Of a stretch of DNA of 64,000 nucleotides, positions 35,830 to 48,324 are shown piece after piece. The stretch is from Halictus rubicundus (lineage: Eukaryota > Arthropoda > Insecta > Hymenoptera > Halictidae): contig NC_135155.1 of assembly GCF_050948215.1 (NCBI RefSeq), positions 15,403,001 to 15,467,000 on the forward strand, in the 5' to 3' direction. Below the pieces are notes generated by a model. That model did not search any database, had not been told where the DNA came from, and was given only the letters and a program-made list of their open reading frames with translations. The translations under genes and the position numbers were made by a program. How positions within the stretch are numbered: position 1 is the stretch's first letter; each line of letters starts with the position of its first letter.

Positions 35830-36412
35830 TGAATTTGAGCAGTGAAAAGAATGTGAAAAAAGTGTTTCGCTAGAGCACGCAGAAGATTGGTTCAGCAAAT
35901 CGGCGGTAATATTTTCCGAAAACCGTGCTAATATGCTAATTAGTTCACCAAAATAGCCACGGACGTTTTAAACGGGCCGTGTCACGAATGTTCCAGGAAC
36001 AGACGTGAAATTCGAATTTATTGGTGCGGGCCGCTAGTCCGCCCTCTCTTTTCTCCGACGTTTTTCGGGATCGGCTCTTAGATTCCATAAACGGCCTAAA
36101 TTTAAATGACTTCCCTTTTTACGGAAGTCAGCCTCGCTCCCGCCATATGTCGGGACAATGAAGAGAGAAAAAAATTCGACGGCCCTATTTCGGGCAGCGT
36201 CGGCCACGAGACGGTGTTTCGCTCCGGGCGTAACCTTCGTCTATTCGGGGCCATTTCAGGGCCATTTTCCATACAGACTATATTGTAGGACTATTGCTAG
36301 CTGGATGGCCGTGCAGCTACGACGTTTATTGCGGGATGGTCATTTTCCTCTTCTAATTAAAAAACCGTAGTTTTCGTTTCCATCTTCCATCCCCTAACGG
36401 AGATGACCGGGT

Positions 36413-36452
36413 ACTTCCGGAAGTGAATGGTCTGTGTTCCGGAAGTGAATAC
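36413..36452. promoter_or_regulatory. Paired ETS-type sites
   Basis: ACTTCCGGAAGTGAATG at 36413 is followed 24 bp later by TTCCGGAAGTGAATAC. CCGGAAGT is the classical ETS-family core; here each forms a palindrome (ACTTCCGGAAGT in the first). Spacing is close to two helical turns. It could instead be a short duplication. Confidence 0.35.
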
Positions 36453-39400
36453 ATTATGCATCCCCTATGATAAATTTTAACTTTCTAATTTCGTTTACGG
36501 TAATTGAATTAGTTTGACCTTGTGGGAATGTTCAGGATTCATATTTTACATTGAACGTGTTAATATTTACACTTAATTTTTAATGAAGCCTTACTAGAGT
36601 ACACGAAGCATGAACATCATCTTTGTACGTTAGATTATGTTTCTTGTTGAATTCCTCTGAAGGTCATTTGAAGGTCAACATATTACATTAAGATCGAACT
36701 TATCCTTCTAATGTGGCTACAGCATTACACGAGTCAAACCACATCGTATAATTAAAAAAATCGACGACGACCTTGATGAAATCCGACCTTGAGAGAAATA
36801 TCACCTCTATCACAATAATTGCCTCACTGGAGAAAACAGTGTTTTACGTTACAGATTCTGTCGCATGATTGAAAACAAGGAAAATTTTCGGTGACTCACC
36901 CTGTATTTTCGAAACTCGTTTTCCAGCGTACTGGGAGATGAAGAGGAGGGGATGAAAAAAAAGGACAATAAGCTCTCTCTATCTCTTTTCGCTCTGTCTA
37001 GAGTGAGGCCCGCTCTCGAGGCCTAATTATACAGCACACGCCAAATAAATGGGCCCCGTTCCTCGAACCACCGTTGGCTCTCGGGAGTCGAATGCTCAGT
37101 TCTCGTGGCACATCTAACGATAAGTAGCCGACCATATGGCGAATCCTTTTGCCACGAGTCAAAATCGCTAGACAGAAGGAACGGTCGCAACCTTCGGCCA
37201 TCCTTCGGCACGAAACAACGAATCCACACGAAATGAACACGTAATGACTTGTTCAGTCATTGTTCTGCCCTTGTGCACTTCGTCGCGGAGCCAGAAGCTG
37301 AGGAAGAACAGCGGCCAATACGCTTGAAAACTGCCCTAACACAGAGGTGAGCAGAAATCGATTGTTTTGTTACCATTTCTGTTATTGATCGGTAAAAATT
37401 TTCATAATCATAAGTAATCTGTAACCTAGAATGTAGATTTTTAACAGCTGCTCAGTGTCACTATAATTATTAGCGGATCTGTGTGCAAAATCAAAATTTT
37501 CTGATTTAATTATGAAAACTCAGAATTAAATAACAAGGTATTTCTTCAAAAATTGTAAAAAATTGCAAACAATGTACTAGCATTTTTAAATCCTTCCGAT
37601 ATTTTTATTGTTTCTTTGTTTTATCCATTTGCCATGAATGCATAGAGTCTGCGTTCCAATGATTATTGTATTTAATATCAAATTCCTGAGTTAATCATGA
37701 CCGATCAATAAAACATTTTTTAAACATTTCTCGTTCTATTACAGTTAAAGAAGACACTTGGCCGGTCCATTTTATGTGGGACATTCTGTATGCTTGCAGA
37801 GAAGGTTTGATTGGTTCTTAATAAATGGTATCTTCCTCTTCATTTCATGAAAAAATAGACAACATCGTGAATATTCAGTTGTCGGACTCGTGAATATTCC
37901 GAATAAAAACCGACCGGTAAATGTCACGTTCTTTCAACAAAAATCTCATGCATATGTAACAACAACAACCGTACTATCCATTTTTTAAAAATCCATAGAA
38001 AAACGAAACAATATTGAATTCAATTGTGTTCTATAGTGTTTTAGGTTTTTCATATTTGTATTTGTTAAAACTGCATGAAAATCTTCGATCTAAATATATA
38101 AAGTGTTGGCGTTCAATTAGTTCATAAATTCCTGAAATGAAAAATTTTAAATACGAATATTGAAACGAACTGACTCGAAAAACATATCATATTTGCAGTA
38201 AAGATAAGTGTCTCATTTGTTCATTGAATTTTCTAGTATATTACTTCTGACGACTATGAAAAATTATTCGTCCACCAGATAATTGCAAGAAAAATATCGG
38301 CGAATATTATTCAGTTGCATAATCAGAGAACAAAGGTTTAATAGAAAATTTAGGAAAATTGTAACGAGTAGCCTGACAATTATGAGATTGCAACGAGTAG
38401 CAAATTTCTATGCAAAAATTTGCTGCATTTCTTGCAAGAAACCCACTTGCAATTGAAAACGTATTTCTTTTATTAATAATTTGAGGAGATTGAATGCAAT
38501 TCATAATTTATTTAGTTATTCAATTCTTTAAAACCTTTTACTGTTTCCAATCACTGCTATTTACTTTTGCCATAGATGCAACAAATTTCAAGTCTAGCAA
38601 TGAGCAATGAGTAACCTATCAAATTATTTTGTAAAATGATAGAGTTGCACAAGTAACGAGTGTTCTGTAAAAATATTTAAAAAAGAAAAATCAAATCACG
38701 AGCGTCCTATAAAATTATAAAATTGGACGGACATACAACATTGGAAGGACATTAGCGTAACGAGTAGTCCTTGCAGAATTCCGAATCCTTCCCAATCACG
38801 TTTATACTAGATTCCATAATTCAAAGAACGGGAAGCTCGCAACATTTCAAAAGCCACGGATTAAACGGCACTCTTACACAAAGTTCGAGTCTCCACGGGG
38901 ATCCACATAATAATACGATATTAAATTCAGAATTGATCTTGATAACGAAGCCGAGGACGTAATGTCCTCCTCGAAGCGATGCCCTGTCTCTTCTATATCA
39001 GTTCGGAATACAAAGTCGGACGTTTGTTACGAAGAGCGCATAATAAATCAACAGAGAAAACATTTCGACGAGCCTCCAAGAAGCAAGTCTCGTTATGCTT
39101 CCACCAATTTCACCGATCCTCGGATACGCGTAACAATCTCGTATTAACTACACGATCATCCCTTTGTTCTTGACGTTCGATTATTTCATCAACCTACAAA
39201 CATTGAGTGGCTGTATCCGTGTTTTTAAACATTGGGATCGCAGATGACGCAATCGCATACGTCTTGAGAACCCATTTTGATTCTTAATTTTGGTCGACAA
39301 CTTTATGAGTGAAGCTTTATTCGTTGATTTTTTTGTCAACGACACAATTTAACACTTTTTATAGTGAACAACGTTAAATACAGTATGCGACAAAAAATTG

Positions 39401-40017
39401 TACCTAATGTTGGATCGTGTCTCGGCATATTGTTTTTCAACTCTACGTCATTTAGTTTTCTTGTAATTAATTCTTGAGTGTGATTTAGCTAGAGCATGTT
39501 CTGAATTTTTACAACTTTGTAGTAATTCCCATCACAGTTAATACTTGACATTCAATCACGCCATTGAAAAATATCGAAGTAGAAAGAACGAGGCAGTAAA
39601 TAAACAATAAACAAGCGTCGACATTACCGCATCGGAAAAGTTAACTTTGTTAACGGTGTCAGTCCAGCAGAAGCCGGTAACGGGATTGAAAATTTGATTA
39701 GGACAAAGCAGCTCGCGGGTCGCTAATAAACTTTTAATAAAACCGTTCAATTTGTTCCGGAAGGAGAGCAAGGAGGCAAGGAGGTCTGTCTGGAGATTCA
39801 AATGCGGAAATGTCACCGTCTAAAGGCAAGTTCAGTGACACGGCCAGAGAGAATCGTTGTTGGATTGTTTCCCCGAGAAAATTCGGAAAGTATTCTGATT
39901 TTCAATACCATTTACTAAACAATTTTTAGAAATTCTCTTTTCCAGGAAAACTTCTTCAATATTATTCGAGGATCATCAGTTCATACAGGCACGGGGGTGA
40001 CAATTATCTGCGAAGGG
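36453..40017. other. Long AT-rich spacer
   Basis: I see no gene, RNA or clear element in 3.5 kb. A GC-richer patch at 36900-37320 has an 80-codon minus-strand frame with no recognised domain. A short TTTAACAC...CGTTAAAT pair at 39347-39385 is too small to call an element. Confidence 0.4.
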
Positions 40018-40282
40018 TTAACACATTATGCGCGGACTATTTTGGACATTATCAATGCACGTATTTGAAAATATTGCCGTCAACACTTTATCTACCGAAA
40101 ACCTATTAATGGGATTTTCAATGAATGTTTTAAAAAGAAGCTGAAAAAATCATTTACAAAATTATTGGATTACATGATTAGGTATTAGTTGTTGGTACTG
40201 ATTGATCTAATAAAAAGTCCTCACACATTGACCATAAACTTTCAAAAATTACGAAATAGTCGCCCGGTAGTTAATGTGTTAA
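40018..40282. mobile_element. Family H TTAA element
   Basis: TTAA at 40018-40021 and 40279-40282. Left terminus CACATTATGCGCGGACTATTTT and right terminus (inverted) CACATTAACTACCGGGCGAC then TATTT match in their first 7 bases and again at GCGRCTATTT. 265 bp, no coding capacity. It is the only clear copy in the window. Confidence 0.6.
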
Positions 40283-40975
40283 AGACAAATATATTTCGCG
40301 TAATTTCGATTATTTTTCCATGAAAAAAATCACTCGCGTACTTCAAACACCAGTAAATATGTGTACGAAATCTCGATGGAAAAGGTTCAACAGTTTTTCC
40401 GAAAAAAATTCCTAAATATTCGCGCGAGAGGGGTCTCGAGGATAAGTTCAAAATTTTCTTGGATCGCGCGTGCTCGGAAAAACTTTGACCGATGAAATCG
40501 GCAACGAGAGCTCGCCGAGATTTTCACCTGGTTTTTCTATCTTTACTAGCTCGCGCATTTATCGGCAGTCATCTTACCGGGCTGATGGCCGCCGCTGCCA
40601 CACGAGTCCAGGTGACAGGTGCCACGTTCTATGCGGAATCGTGTCGGCCTCGTCCGAAATAGCGCGGCTAACGAGTACTAACTCGGTTCCACGTACGGTT
40701 TCCGGCAGAACGAAACGGCCCTCGCCCGCTCCGAACACCGCAGGGAAAAGATCGTAAAAGTCGAGCCCATATCGACAACGAGACACGTAACGCTCGGTAA
40801 ATCAAGGATGAGACTTTCGCGGTTCTCGCCATTTAGACTGGCGTGCATTAATTTGGAGCCCGGGGAACGAACCCGTCAAATAGCAAACCGTTTGAAACTG
40901 TCTTACGAAGCTCGAGAGATCGCTGGTTTGCTCCCTGACGCAAAATATTGCAGCTGAAATTAGCGGATTGAGGTT
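40283..40975. other. Spacer with GC-rich part
   Basis: GC-rich from about 40440 to 40930, with open frames of up to 95 codons and no recognised domain. Family C starts at its right edge. Confidence 0.3.
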
Positions 40976-41447
40976 TTTAATTAATAATTTCCTTCCACAG
41001 CCTTCAGACACAGACTCAAGATCCGTCTTAGGTCTTAAGTCTGTGACTAAACTTGTCACATTTTGTTGCTCTGTATTATTAAGTTTTTCGCTTTATTTCG
41101 CAGAGAATTAAGAAAAAATATAGCTGAATTTGTAGCTGGAGATATTTTCTAGCGCGCGCTGCTCTCGATTTCATCCAGAAAACTCATCCAATGGCAGAAA
41201 AATGCTTGGATTCAACGGCATGCGCGTCGTCAATTTGTGGAGTATTTCTAACGATTATGTTACCAAATATCTGCATAATCTCGGCAGATCGTGACCAACG
41301 CGCACTAGATTGAACCTTCCTCTTTCGAATGAGTTCTTCACCAGCGATAAAATATTCTTGTATAAGGACGAAAACTTGTGGCACGTGAAACCATTTTTTG
41401 ACGATAATGTAGTTACTCTACCTTATCGCAAATTTACGAAGACCGGG
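40976..41447 (+). repeat. Family C dispersed repeat, copy 2
   Basis: Near-identical to copy 1 from TTTAATTAATAATTTCC to TACGAAGACCGGGG. Flanks differ from copy 1 on both sides, so this is dispersal rather than a larger segmental duplication. Confidence 0.8.
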
Positions 41448-42490
41448 GTATCTTCGATTATTCATATTCGTGATGAATAGATTGCGAATGTTTATGCAAA
41501 ATTAAAATGTAGGGCTTAAGCGATGTCCACAATATCGAGCAATTCTTTGTCGCCTTTTTCTTTTATTCGGTGAAAGAATAAGAAGGCAGCACGAGGCGAC
41601 AAAAAGTTGCTCGATGTTGCTTCAGTGCGGACACAGCTTAACTTTAACAATTTGAACAAGTTGAAAGTAACACTTTTTCGTAATTGACACGTTCTTTGTT
41701 TCTTCGATATTTCAGATTAAAATTTCAGTTTTCTAAACTTTTATAAACGGTCGGATTATTTTTATTATTTACTTGTATACAACAAAGTATTATTTCTGAC
41801 CCCATAATGAAAATGTTCTCCAAGATCATATTTCTTGGAGGAGTACATTAAAATCTGAAAGAGAATCTAATTGAGTCGAATATTAAATGAATTAAATATC
41901 ATTAAATGAAACATTATTTTAATTACAGAACTGCTAAAGAACAGGCCGCTATCGAGGTTCAAAGTTGACTTCCTTTAATCTGCTCGAACAATCGTATTTT
42001 CGGAAAGGCTATCGCTCTTGTAATTGATGTTTGACCTCCAACACTGTTTCGTGAGATAGCAGGAGATAATTCGTAGATTTTTTATTTAGTTATTTCATCG
42101 ATATTTACTAAAACAAAATCCAAATTGTAGAAAATAATGGGAATTTTTATGTAAGGATTTCAGAGTTTAACGATCAAATTTGCATTAATTGAGCGTTCGG
42201 CGGGCAAATAATAATTAGCGGACAGAGGTATCGTAAAGATGCTTGATTACTGTACATTTTTATACAATTATGCACAATTACGAGTTTATTAACAATTTAT
42301 ACGAAAAATGCATATTTTTCTTGAACAGCCAGTTAAAAAACATTGAATTGACATACCATGTTCACGATTAGATTCTGTATTTTATGAATTTGTGACAAAA
42401 GTGAGCGGATGAAAATTGAAACTAGTAAAACTAAAAAATTTAAGAATATTAATATTATATTTTTACATTATGCGATTATTTAATAGATAT
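41448..42490. other. AT-rich spacer
   Basis: No gene seen. An inverted pair about 80 bp apart, AGCGATGTCCACAATATCGA with its imperfect complement near 41600-41640, could be a small foldback. Confidence 0.35.
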
Positions 42491-42804
42491 TTAACCCTCT
42501 AACAGAAGCTTAGGTCCATTTCAACCCAGAAAATAAACATCTCCAGTTCACTGCTCAGTTTCGATATATGTCGCCGACAAGACCCGTGTTGTTGACATAT
42601 ATCGAGAATTCACTGTATCTGTTCAGTTAGTGATTCCCTCTGACAGATTGATGGCATGATAACGAGGTTGATCAGACCTTCATAATTCTATTAAAAACCG
42701 ACATATGTTTTCAAAAAAAATTATTTAAGTTCTCTTTACATATAATATACCGCAATAAAATCGTAAATCAGTCAAATTGACTCGCTCCGGCAATCCAGTG
42801 TTAA
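42491..42804. mobile_element. Possible TTAA element with unlike ends
   Basis: TTAA at 42491 is followed by CCCTCTAACAG and a GGTCCATTTCAACCC near-palindrome. TTAA at 42801 is preceded by CAGTCAAATTGACTCGCTCC and CCAGTG. Both look like ends of piggyBac-type elements, but they do not match each other. They may be ends of two different elements; an inner GATATATGTCG...CGACATATATC pair is also present at about 43876-44053. Confidence 0.3.
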
Positions 42805-42966
42805 ATTCCTTTCACATTTCTACCGTTCCATTATACGTCTACTCGTGTTTGCCATGAGCGCACGGAATCCGCAGTCCGGTTACGAAAATGGTCTGCCGGC
42901 CGAAGATTAATCGGTTAGCTGTTGCGACCTCTTCGAAAAATGTGTACCTAAGTTGCGTCGCAAAAA

Positions 42967-43067
42967 TTAACCGCTGTTTGAATTATAGCTGTTTTGACGA
43001 GTATACTCGTCACGGCACAAAACATTGCCATTTCTTCGAGTCGAGTATCCTCGTCAAACACAGTTAA
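42967..43067. mobile_element. Family I miniature TTAA element with perfect palindrome
   Basis: TTAA at 42967-42970 and 43064-43067. The perfect 18-bp palindrome TGACGAGTATACTCGTCA lies at 42995-43012; a diverged inverted arm, GAGTATCCTCGTCAAACACAG, abuts the right TTAA. About 100 bp, non-coding. Confidence 0.5.
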
Positions 43068-44105
43068 CTGGTTGAACTACGTCGCGTTGCCCGACGGATC
43101 GACCGGTTGGAATAAAAAAAAAAAAAAAATATCGCTGGCGGGCTCGTTAAATCAAATTTCGCAGGAAAGTGGCAAAAGGTCGGCGTGTCTCTCGGCCCTC
43201 GAACTCGGTTACTGTAACACGATCAAGAAATACGGGGTGGTCCGTTCGGTCGAATCCTTAGGAGGCGAGGAGGGGCTGGACCCTGGACCGTTTCTTGCTC
43301 GCGCCTACGATCCGGCTCGGGGACAGCGAAGCGTGCGGCGTTGCAGGCTGCAGGGGTTGCTTTTGCACGGGGGTGGTTCTCGAGGGGTTTGACAACCCCT
43401 TGGTCTACTACGCCGGTGTCACCTAAGCAGCGGCGCCCCTTCCCTGCGCCGCGCCTTGGATCGTTTCACGTTCGAATCCGCCTTTTTACGAGGGCCGAGC
43501 TTACTTTTACGTGGAACTTGTGGCCGCCACTGGCGTTTCGCGCTGGGCTACGTGATTGCGTACCGAAACACCACTGTAACATTCTCTTTCTCTTTCTCTT
43601 TCCTTTTCTTTTGCTTTCCCTCTCTCTTTAAAATACACATCTGTACGAGACCATTTCGATTCCGAACGCCGCCGTGGTGCTGCTATTAATCGGCATCCGA
43701 ATGGAAAGCTGCGAACGGCCGATTTTTTCTTGTTCTTCCGGCAATATTTATCGGCCATTTGTAAGTTGAGGATCTTTGTGCACGTTCAGGTTTTCCGCGA
43801 ATTGATAAATATTCCGAGTTCTGATAAAACTGACCCTTATTATGACTATTTATGACAAAAACCAGCTACAGCGATTTCTCTGTATATGTCGCCAAGGCCT
43901 GGATGATAAACGTCGCGGAATTATCCCCGTTACCGCGGGGTATACCCCGTGAGGGCCGCGAAGCTAGAGTGACCTCGGACGCCGAGGAGTGTAAACATAA
44001 CACGGCTCGGGTATGTCTCCTGGACGATACACGACATATATCGAGAATTCACTCTAGTGCAATTTGCAGCACTAGAAGGATAAAAAGAATTTAATAACGT
44101 CGACC
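43068..44105. other. GC-rich island and flank
   Basis: GC-rich at 43080-43560 with a 132-codon low-confidence frame; CTTT-rich at 43580-43620. No domain recognised. Confidence 0.3.
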
Positions 44106-44330
44106 TTAACACTAGGTTTACGGGACCCGTCAAAATGACGGGTTCTAATATTTTTAATTTACGATTATTGAGATTGTGAAGATCTATCTGCGTGGAATTA
44201 CTCAACAAACTTATTTCCTTTGGTGTATATTATTTAAAAAATGGCTGAAAACTTGGTAAGCCACGTTCCTCTTATTTTTACAAAGTAATGTAAAATACTC
44301 ACTTTTAATGCTCCGTAAACCCAGTGTTAA
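44106..44330 (+). mobile_element. Family A TTAA element, well preserved
   Basis: TTAA at 44106-44109 and 44327-44330; termini CACTAGGTTTACGG and inverted CACTGGGTTTACGG; perfect palindrome ACCCGTCAAAATGACGGGT just inside the left end. 225 bp, non-coding. Confidence 0.88.
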
Positions 44331-45173
44331 GAATGAAACAGTCCTCTGCGCGGCTACTGTCTCTTGCAATTGACGCGGACAATTTTTATTTTGCATAAAG
44401 ATTCGCGGTCTACTAATAAATACGTGCGTTTTATTTTCCCTTAAATCTGTTGGAATCGTTGTTCTGAATTTGCAACCACTGGCGAGCATATGAGCGTAGA
44501 ATAGACGTAAATGTTCCTCATCTTTTAGGAAATTAGGAACCACGAAGAAGTTCTAATCGCTGCGGGAGGTAAAATAAATCGTAGGGGTTGATGAGAACCA
44601 TGAAACCTCTGGTATATCACCTGGCAGACCTCAAGGAAGAAGGAGGAGTAAGTCCGTTTGATATTTAAATGAAACATAAAGGGGTCAGGGGGTAGGGAGG
44701 AGGAGTGGGAGGTATAGGCGATAAAGGGGCAGGGAATAACGATAAATTACAAAGTTTCGTATTCCGGTGAGGGGGTGGGGGGAGAGTACAATGTGGGGGC
44801 CATTTATAACGGGCTGATAGACACGCGAAATCTTTCTCCGATCTTGGTGGATGTGGATATGCTCCGTTTCCTTCCTATCGTCGAGTGCACCAGATATTCG
44901 GTAGAGTTAAGTTCGCCCCCAAATCAGGAAATATGAAGCTCCGATCGTGCTTTCGTATATCCTCGAAGGAGAAGGGTGTGTTCCAGGGTTCCGCGGAATA
45001 TCCTTCAGACTGTAAGTCGATGCATATTTCAGAGACTCAGCCGCGCTTTGTTCCGGAATATGCTCTGGGCGAACGTTCTTCCTCTACCGTTCCCTCTCCT
45101 CTCCTATCTAGTTCTTTTGCATTCCCTTTGACCAGTTCCCTCCAGCCTAATAACACCCTTTTACCATTCTCGA

Positions 45174-45212
<39 letters not shown>

Positions 45213-45559
45213 TTCTCTGTTTCTTTCTTTCTCGCTCTCTTGTATCTTTCTCTCTGACAGCCTGGAATCTGTTTAATGTTCACGATATCGGCACTCCTAC
45301 TGATGAAAGCGGGCCCGGAGTTTTTCAGCACGGAGCCCCGGACTCCGCAAAATCTAATTTCAGAGAGGACACCTTTCGAGGCAACGCGTCAAACTCAATG
45401 CGGATCATTCTTACCTCTTGCTTCGACTCCCACGCCCGGGAACCGTCCCTTAAGCACTTGCACTACGATTTATCGTACGATCAGCAGTGATCAGAACTTC
45501 TTTACCGCTCGTTGTGTCTTGAAAGAGGAGCTCGATACGTGTGACTAGTGCGAACATTG
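44331..45559. other. Spacer with CT microsatellite
   Basis: A G-rich stretch at 44670-44810 (many GGGG runs) and a TC run at about 45176-45211. The 201-codon frame over it is broken by the microsatellite and has no recognised domain. Confidence 0.35.
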
Positions 45560-46530
45560 AACTCGGAATTCAGCTGAGACTTCAAATACGAATTGAACTA
45601 GAAGATGAACTGAAAATTGCAGCAGAAATTGATGGGGAAATTGAATTGAGAGTTGCACTGGAAATTGAACTAGGAATTGAACTAAAAGTCGAAGTAGAAA
45701 TTGAACCAGAAATTGCGCTGACAGATCCATTGATAACTCCCCTAGAAATTGAACTAAAAGTCGAACTAGAAATTGAACCAGAAATTGGACAACAGTTCCA
45801 TTGATAACTCCCCTAGAAATTGAATTGAGCATTGCACTGAAAATTGAACTAGAGATTGAACTAGATGTTGAACTAGAAATTGAACTAAAAGTCGATCCAG
45901 AAATTGAACCAAAAATTGGTCTGACAGTTCCATTGATAACTCCACTAGAAATTGAAGTAGAAAATGAATTGAGAATTGCACCAAAAATTGAACTAGGAAT
46001 TGAACTAGATGTTGAACTAGAAATTGAAGTAAAAGTCGAACTAAAAATTGAACCAGAAATTGCACTGACAGTTCCATTGATAATTCCCCTCGAAATTGAA
46101 CTAAAAGTCGACCTAGAAATTGAACCAGAAATTGCACTGACAGTTCCATTGATAACTCCCCTAGAAATTGAATTGAGAATTGCACTGAAAATTGAACTAG
46201 AAATTGAACTAGAAGTCGAACTAGAAATTGAACTAAAAGTCGACCTAGAAATTGGACAACAGTTCCATTGAAAACTCCCCTAGAAATTGAATTGAGCATT
46301 GCACTGAAAAGTGAACTAGAAATTGAACTAGAAGTCGAACTAGAAATTGAACTAAAAGTCGACCTAGAAATTGAACCAGAAATTGGACTGACAGTTCCAT
46401 TGATAACTCCCCTAGAAATTGAACTAAAAGTCGGCCTAGAAATTGAACCAGATATTGGACCGAGAGTACCATCGATAATTCCACTCGAGATTGAATTGAG
46501 CATTGCACTGTAAATGGAACTAAAAAAAAA
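45560..46530. repeat. 970-bp hexamer-based array open on both strands
   Basis: Built from GAAATT/GAACTA hexamers in 12- and 18-bp combinations (GAACTAGAAATTGAACTA), punctuated about every 70 or 120-145 bp by CAGTTCCATTGATAACTCCC. On the + strand it reads as Glu alternating with Ile/Leu/Val; on the minus strand as VQFL-type repeats open for 267 codons. The period is a multiple of three, so any frame without a stop stays open. I do not call a gene. Confidence 0.9.
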
Positions 46531-47655
46531 TTGAAGTAAAAATTCATAAAAATTCACATCCGATTCCATCCATTCCTTAATAGTGTCCTAAAACGGTCCA
46601 TGGTCCTTCTGTAGCCATCGATTCCTAATAATCTTGAATAACTTCTCTAAGACGCTTTCAGCCGTAATTGAACTCATGCAAATTTGAACAGAAATTCTCC
46701 AAAAATTCCCATACCAAGTTCTACCGATTCCCAGCAGCAGTATCCTACAAGAATTCGCATAACTCGCTGCTAAATGTGGTCTCTTCCTCCAGGACCTATT
46801 CCCGGCAAACCTCGCGAAACACATCTCTCAGATCGCGATTTTCCTCTAGGCTCGAGGGAACCTATTCGAAGGGGTTCCCGTTGATCTTCTTCGCCCGGGG
46901 TCGGGATAATTCGGACCATAGCGGACTTCCACGGACGAGAACGGACCCGTCGGACTGACGGACGAACGTAGAAACGAACGAACAGCGGACGGGGTAGAGT
47001 AGTTGCTATAGAAACACTAATTCCGTCTCTGTCGTACCAGCGAGCGGCGCGGCTCGGCGCGGCGATCCCTGCAGCCGAGGGAAGAAAAAATAGCGAGGGT
47101 GAAAAACCTGGGGGTGACTCAAATAAAAAAACGGATCAATATTAACTCTTTTTTCAGGGGCGGATGGCCCACCGGGTGGGGATGCCACGGCGCGGTGCCC
47201 CTCTCTCCTCTTCCAGCAACCTTACTCTTTCTCTTTCCATTTCTCTTTCCCTTTCTCTTTCTCGCGCCACTTTTTTCTCGCGACCCTCTTTTTTTCACCC
47301 TTCCAATGGCCCTTTCTCCCTTCCATCCCCCCTCCCTTCCCCACCCCCGGCAGGATCCTCTTCCTTATCCCGAAGGCTCCAGGACGAATACAAAATTAGC
47401 GTTCGCGATCCGGGCGAAAGTCCTTTCGTCGTTCTTTCTTCCTACAAAGGCGCAGACACGCTATAGCAAGTAGCTCGCGACATTTCTTGCGTGAGCGAGT
47501 GGTCTCGTGGCGTGTGTAAACACGTTCGACCTTCCGACGCAGGAGCCCGAGTCCATTTCGACTCGGAGCGTATCGAAATCGTCGTTCGACCCTCATCTGT
47601 CCCTGATTTTCGCACCTCGACACTTCACCGATTACTTCATAATTCTTATGGGCCC
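46531..47655. other. Spacer and GC/CT-rich island
   Basis: AT-rich to 46800, then GC-rich with CT-rich tracts (47200-47360). Open frames of up to 124 codons show no domain. Family C begins, inverted, at its right edge. Confidence 0.3.
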
Positions 47656-48145
47656 GGTCCTCGTAGATTCGCGATAAGGTAGAGTGACTACATTACCGTC
47701 AAAAAATGGTTTCACGTGCCTCAAGTTTTCGTCCTTATATAAGAATATTTCGTCGCTGGTAAAGGGCTCGTTCGAAAGAGGAAGGTTCAATCTAGTGCTC
47801 GCTGGTCAGCAGCTGCCGAGATTATGCAGATATTTGGTAATACAAGCGTTAGAAGTAGGCCAAAAATTAACGATGCGCATGCCGTGGAATCCGAACATTT
47901 TTACGCCATTGAATGAGTTTTCTGGATGAAATCGGGAGCAGCGCGCACTAGAAAATGTCTCCAGCTACAAATTGAGCTATATTTTGTCTTGATTCTCTGC
48001 GAAATAAAGCCGAAAACTTGAAACACGTTTCTGGCATCAGAATTCATAATATCGATAATACAGAGCAACAAAATGTGACAAGTTTAGTCACAGACTTAAG
48101 ACCTAAGACGGATCTTGAAGGCTGTGAATGGAAATTATTAATTAA
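47656..48145 (-). repeat. Family C dispersed repeat, copy 3, inverted
   Basis: Reverse of copies 1 and 2: starts CCGGTCCTCGTAGATTCG and ends GGAAATTATTAATTAA. It carries a small extra stretch near 48020-48050 (CACGTTTCTGGCATCAGAAT) absent from the others. The final TTAA is the insertion site of the family B element at 48142. Confidence 0.78.
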
Positions 48146-48324
48146 CACGTTGACTGCCATGTCACCCATATGTGGCTGACGGAATTATTTGTTCAGGTTT
48201 TAAAATGAATTTTTACGTTGATATATTCATTGTACTAAACTTAATTAGGATCTGTAACATGCAAGAAAGTTGGAGGATTACTCAGTATCGTACATTCAAT
48301 TTTTTGCAATTTTTATTTCATTAA

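Noticed and set aside
45766..46569. 267-codon minus-strand frame of VQFL-type repeats
   Set aside because: Direct consequence of a tandem array with period divisible by three; the opposite strand is open too.
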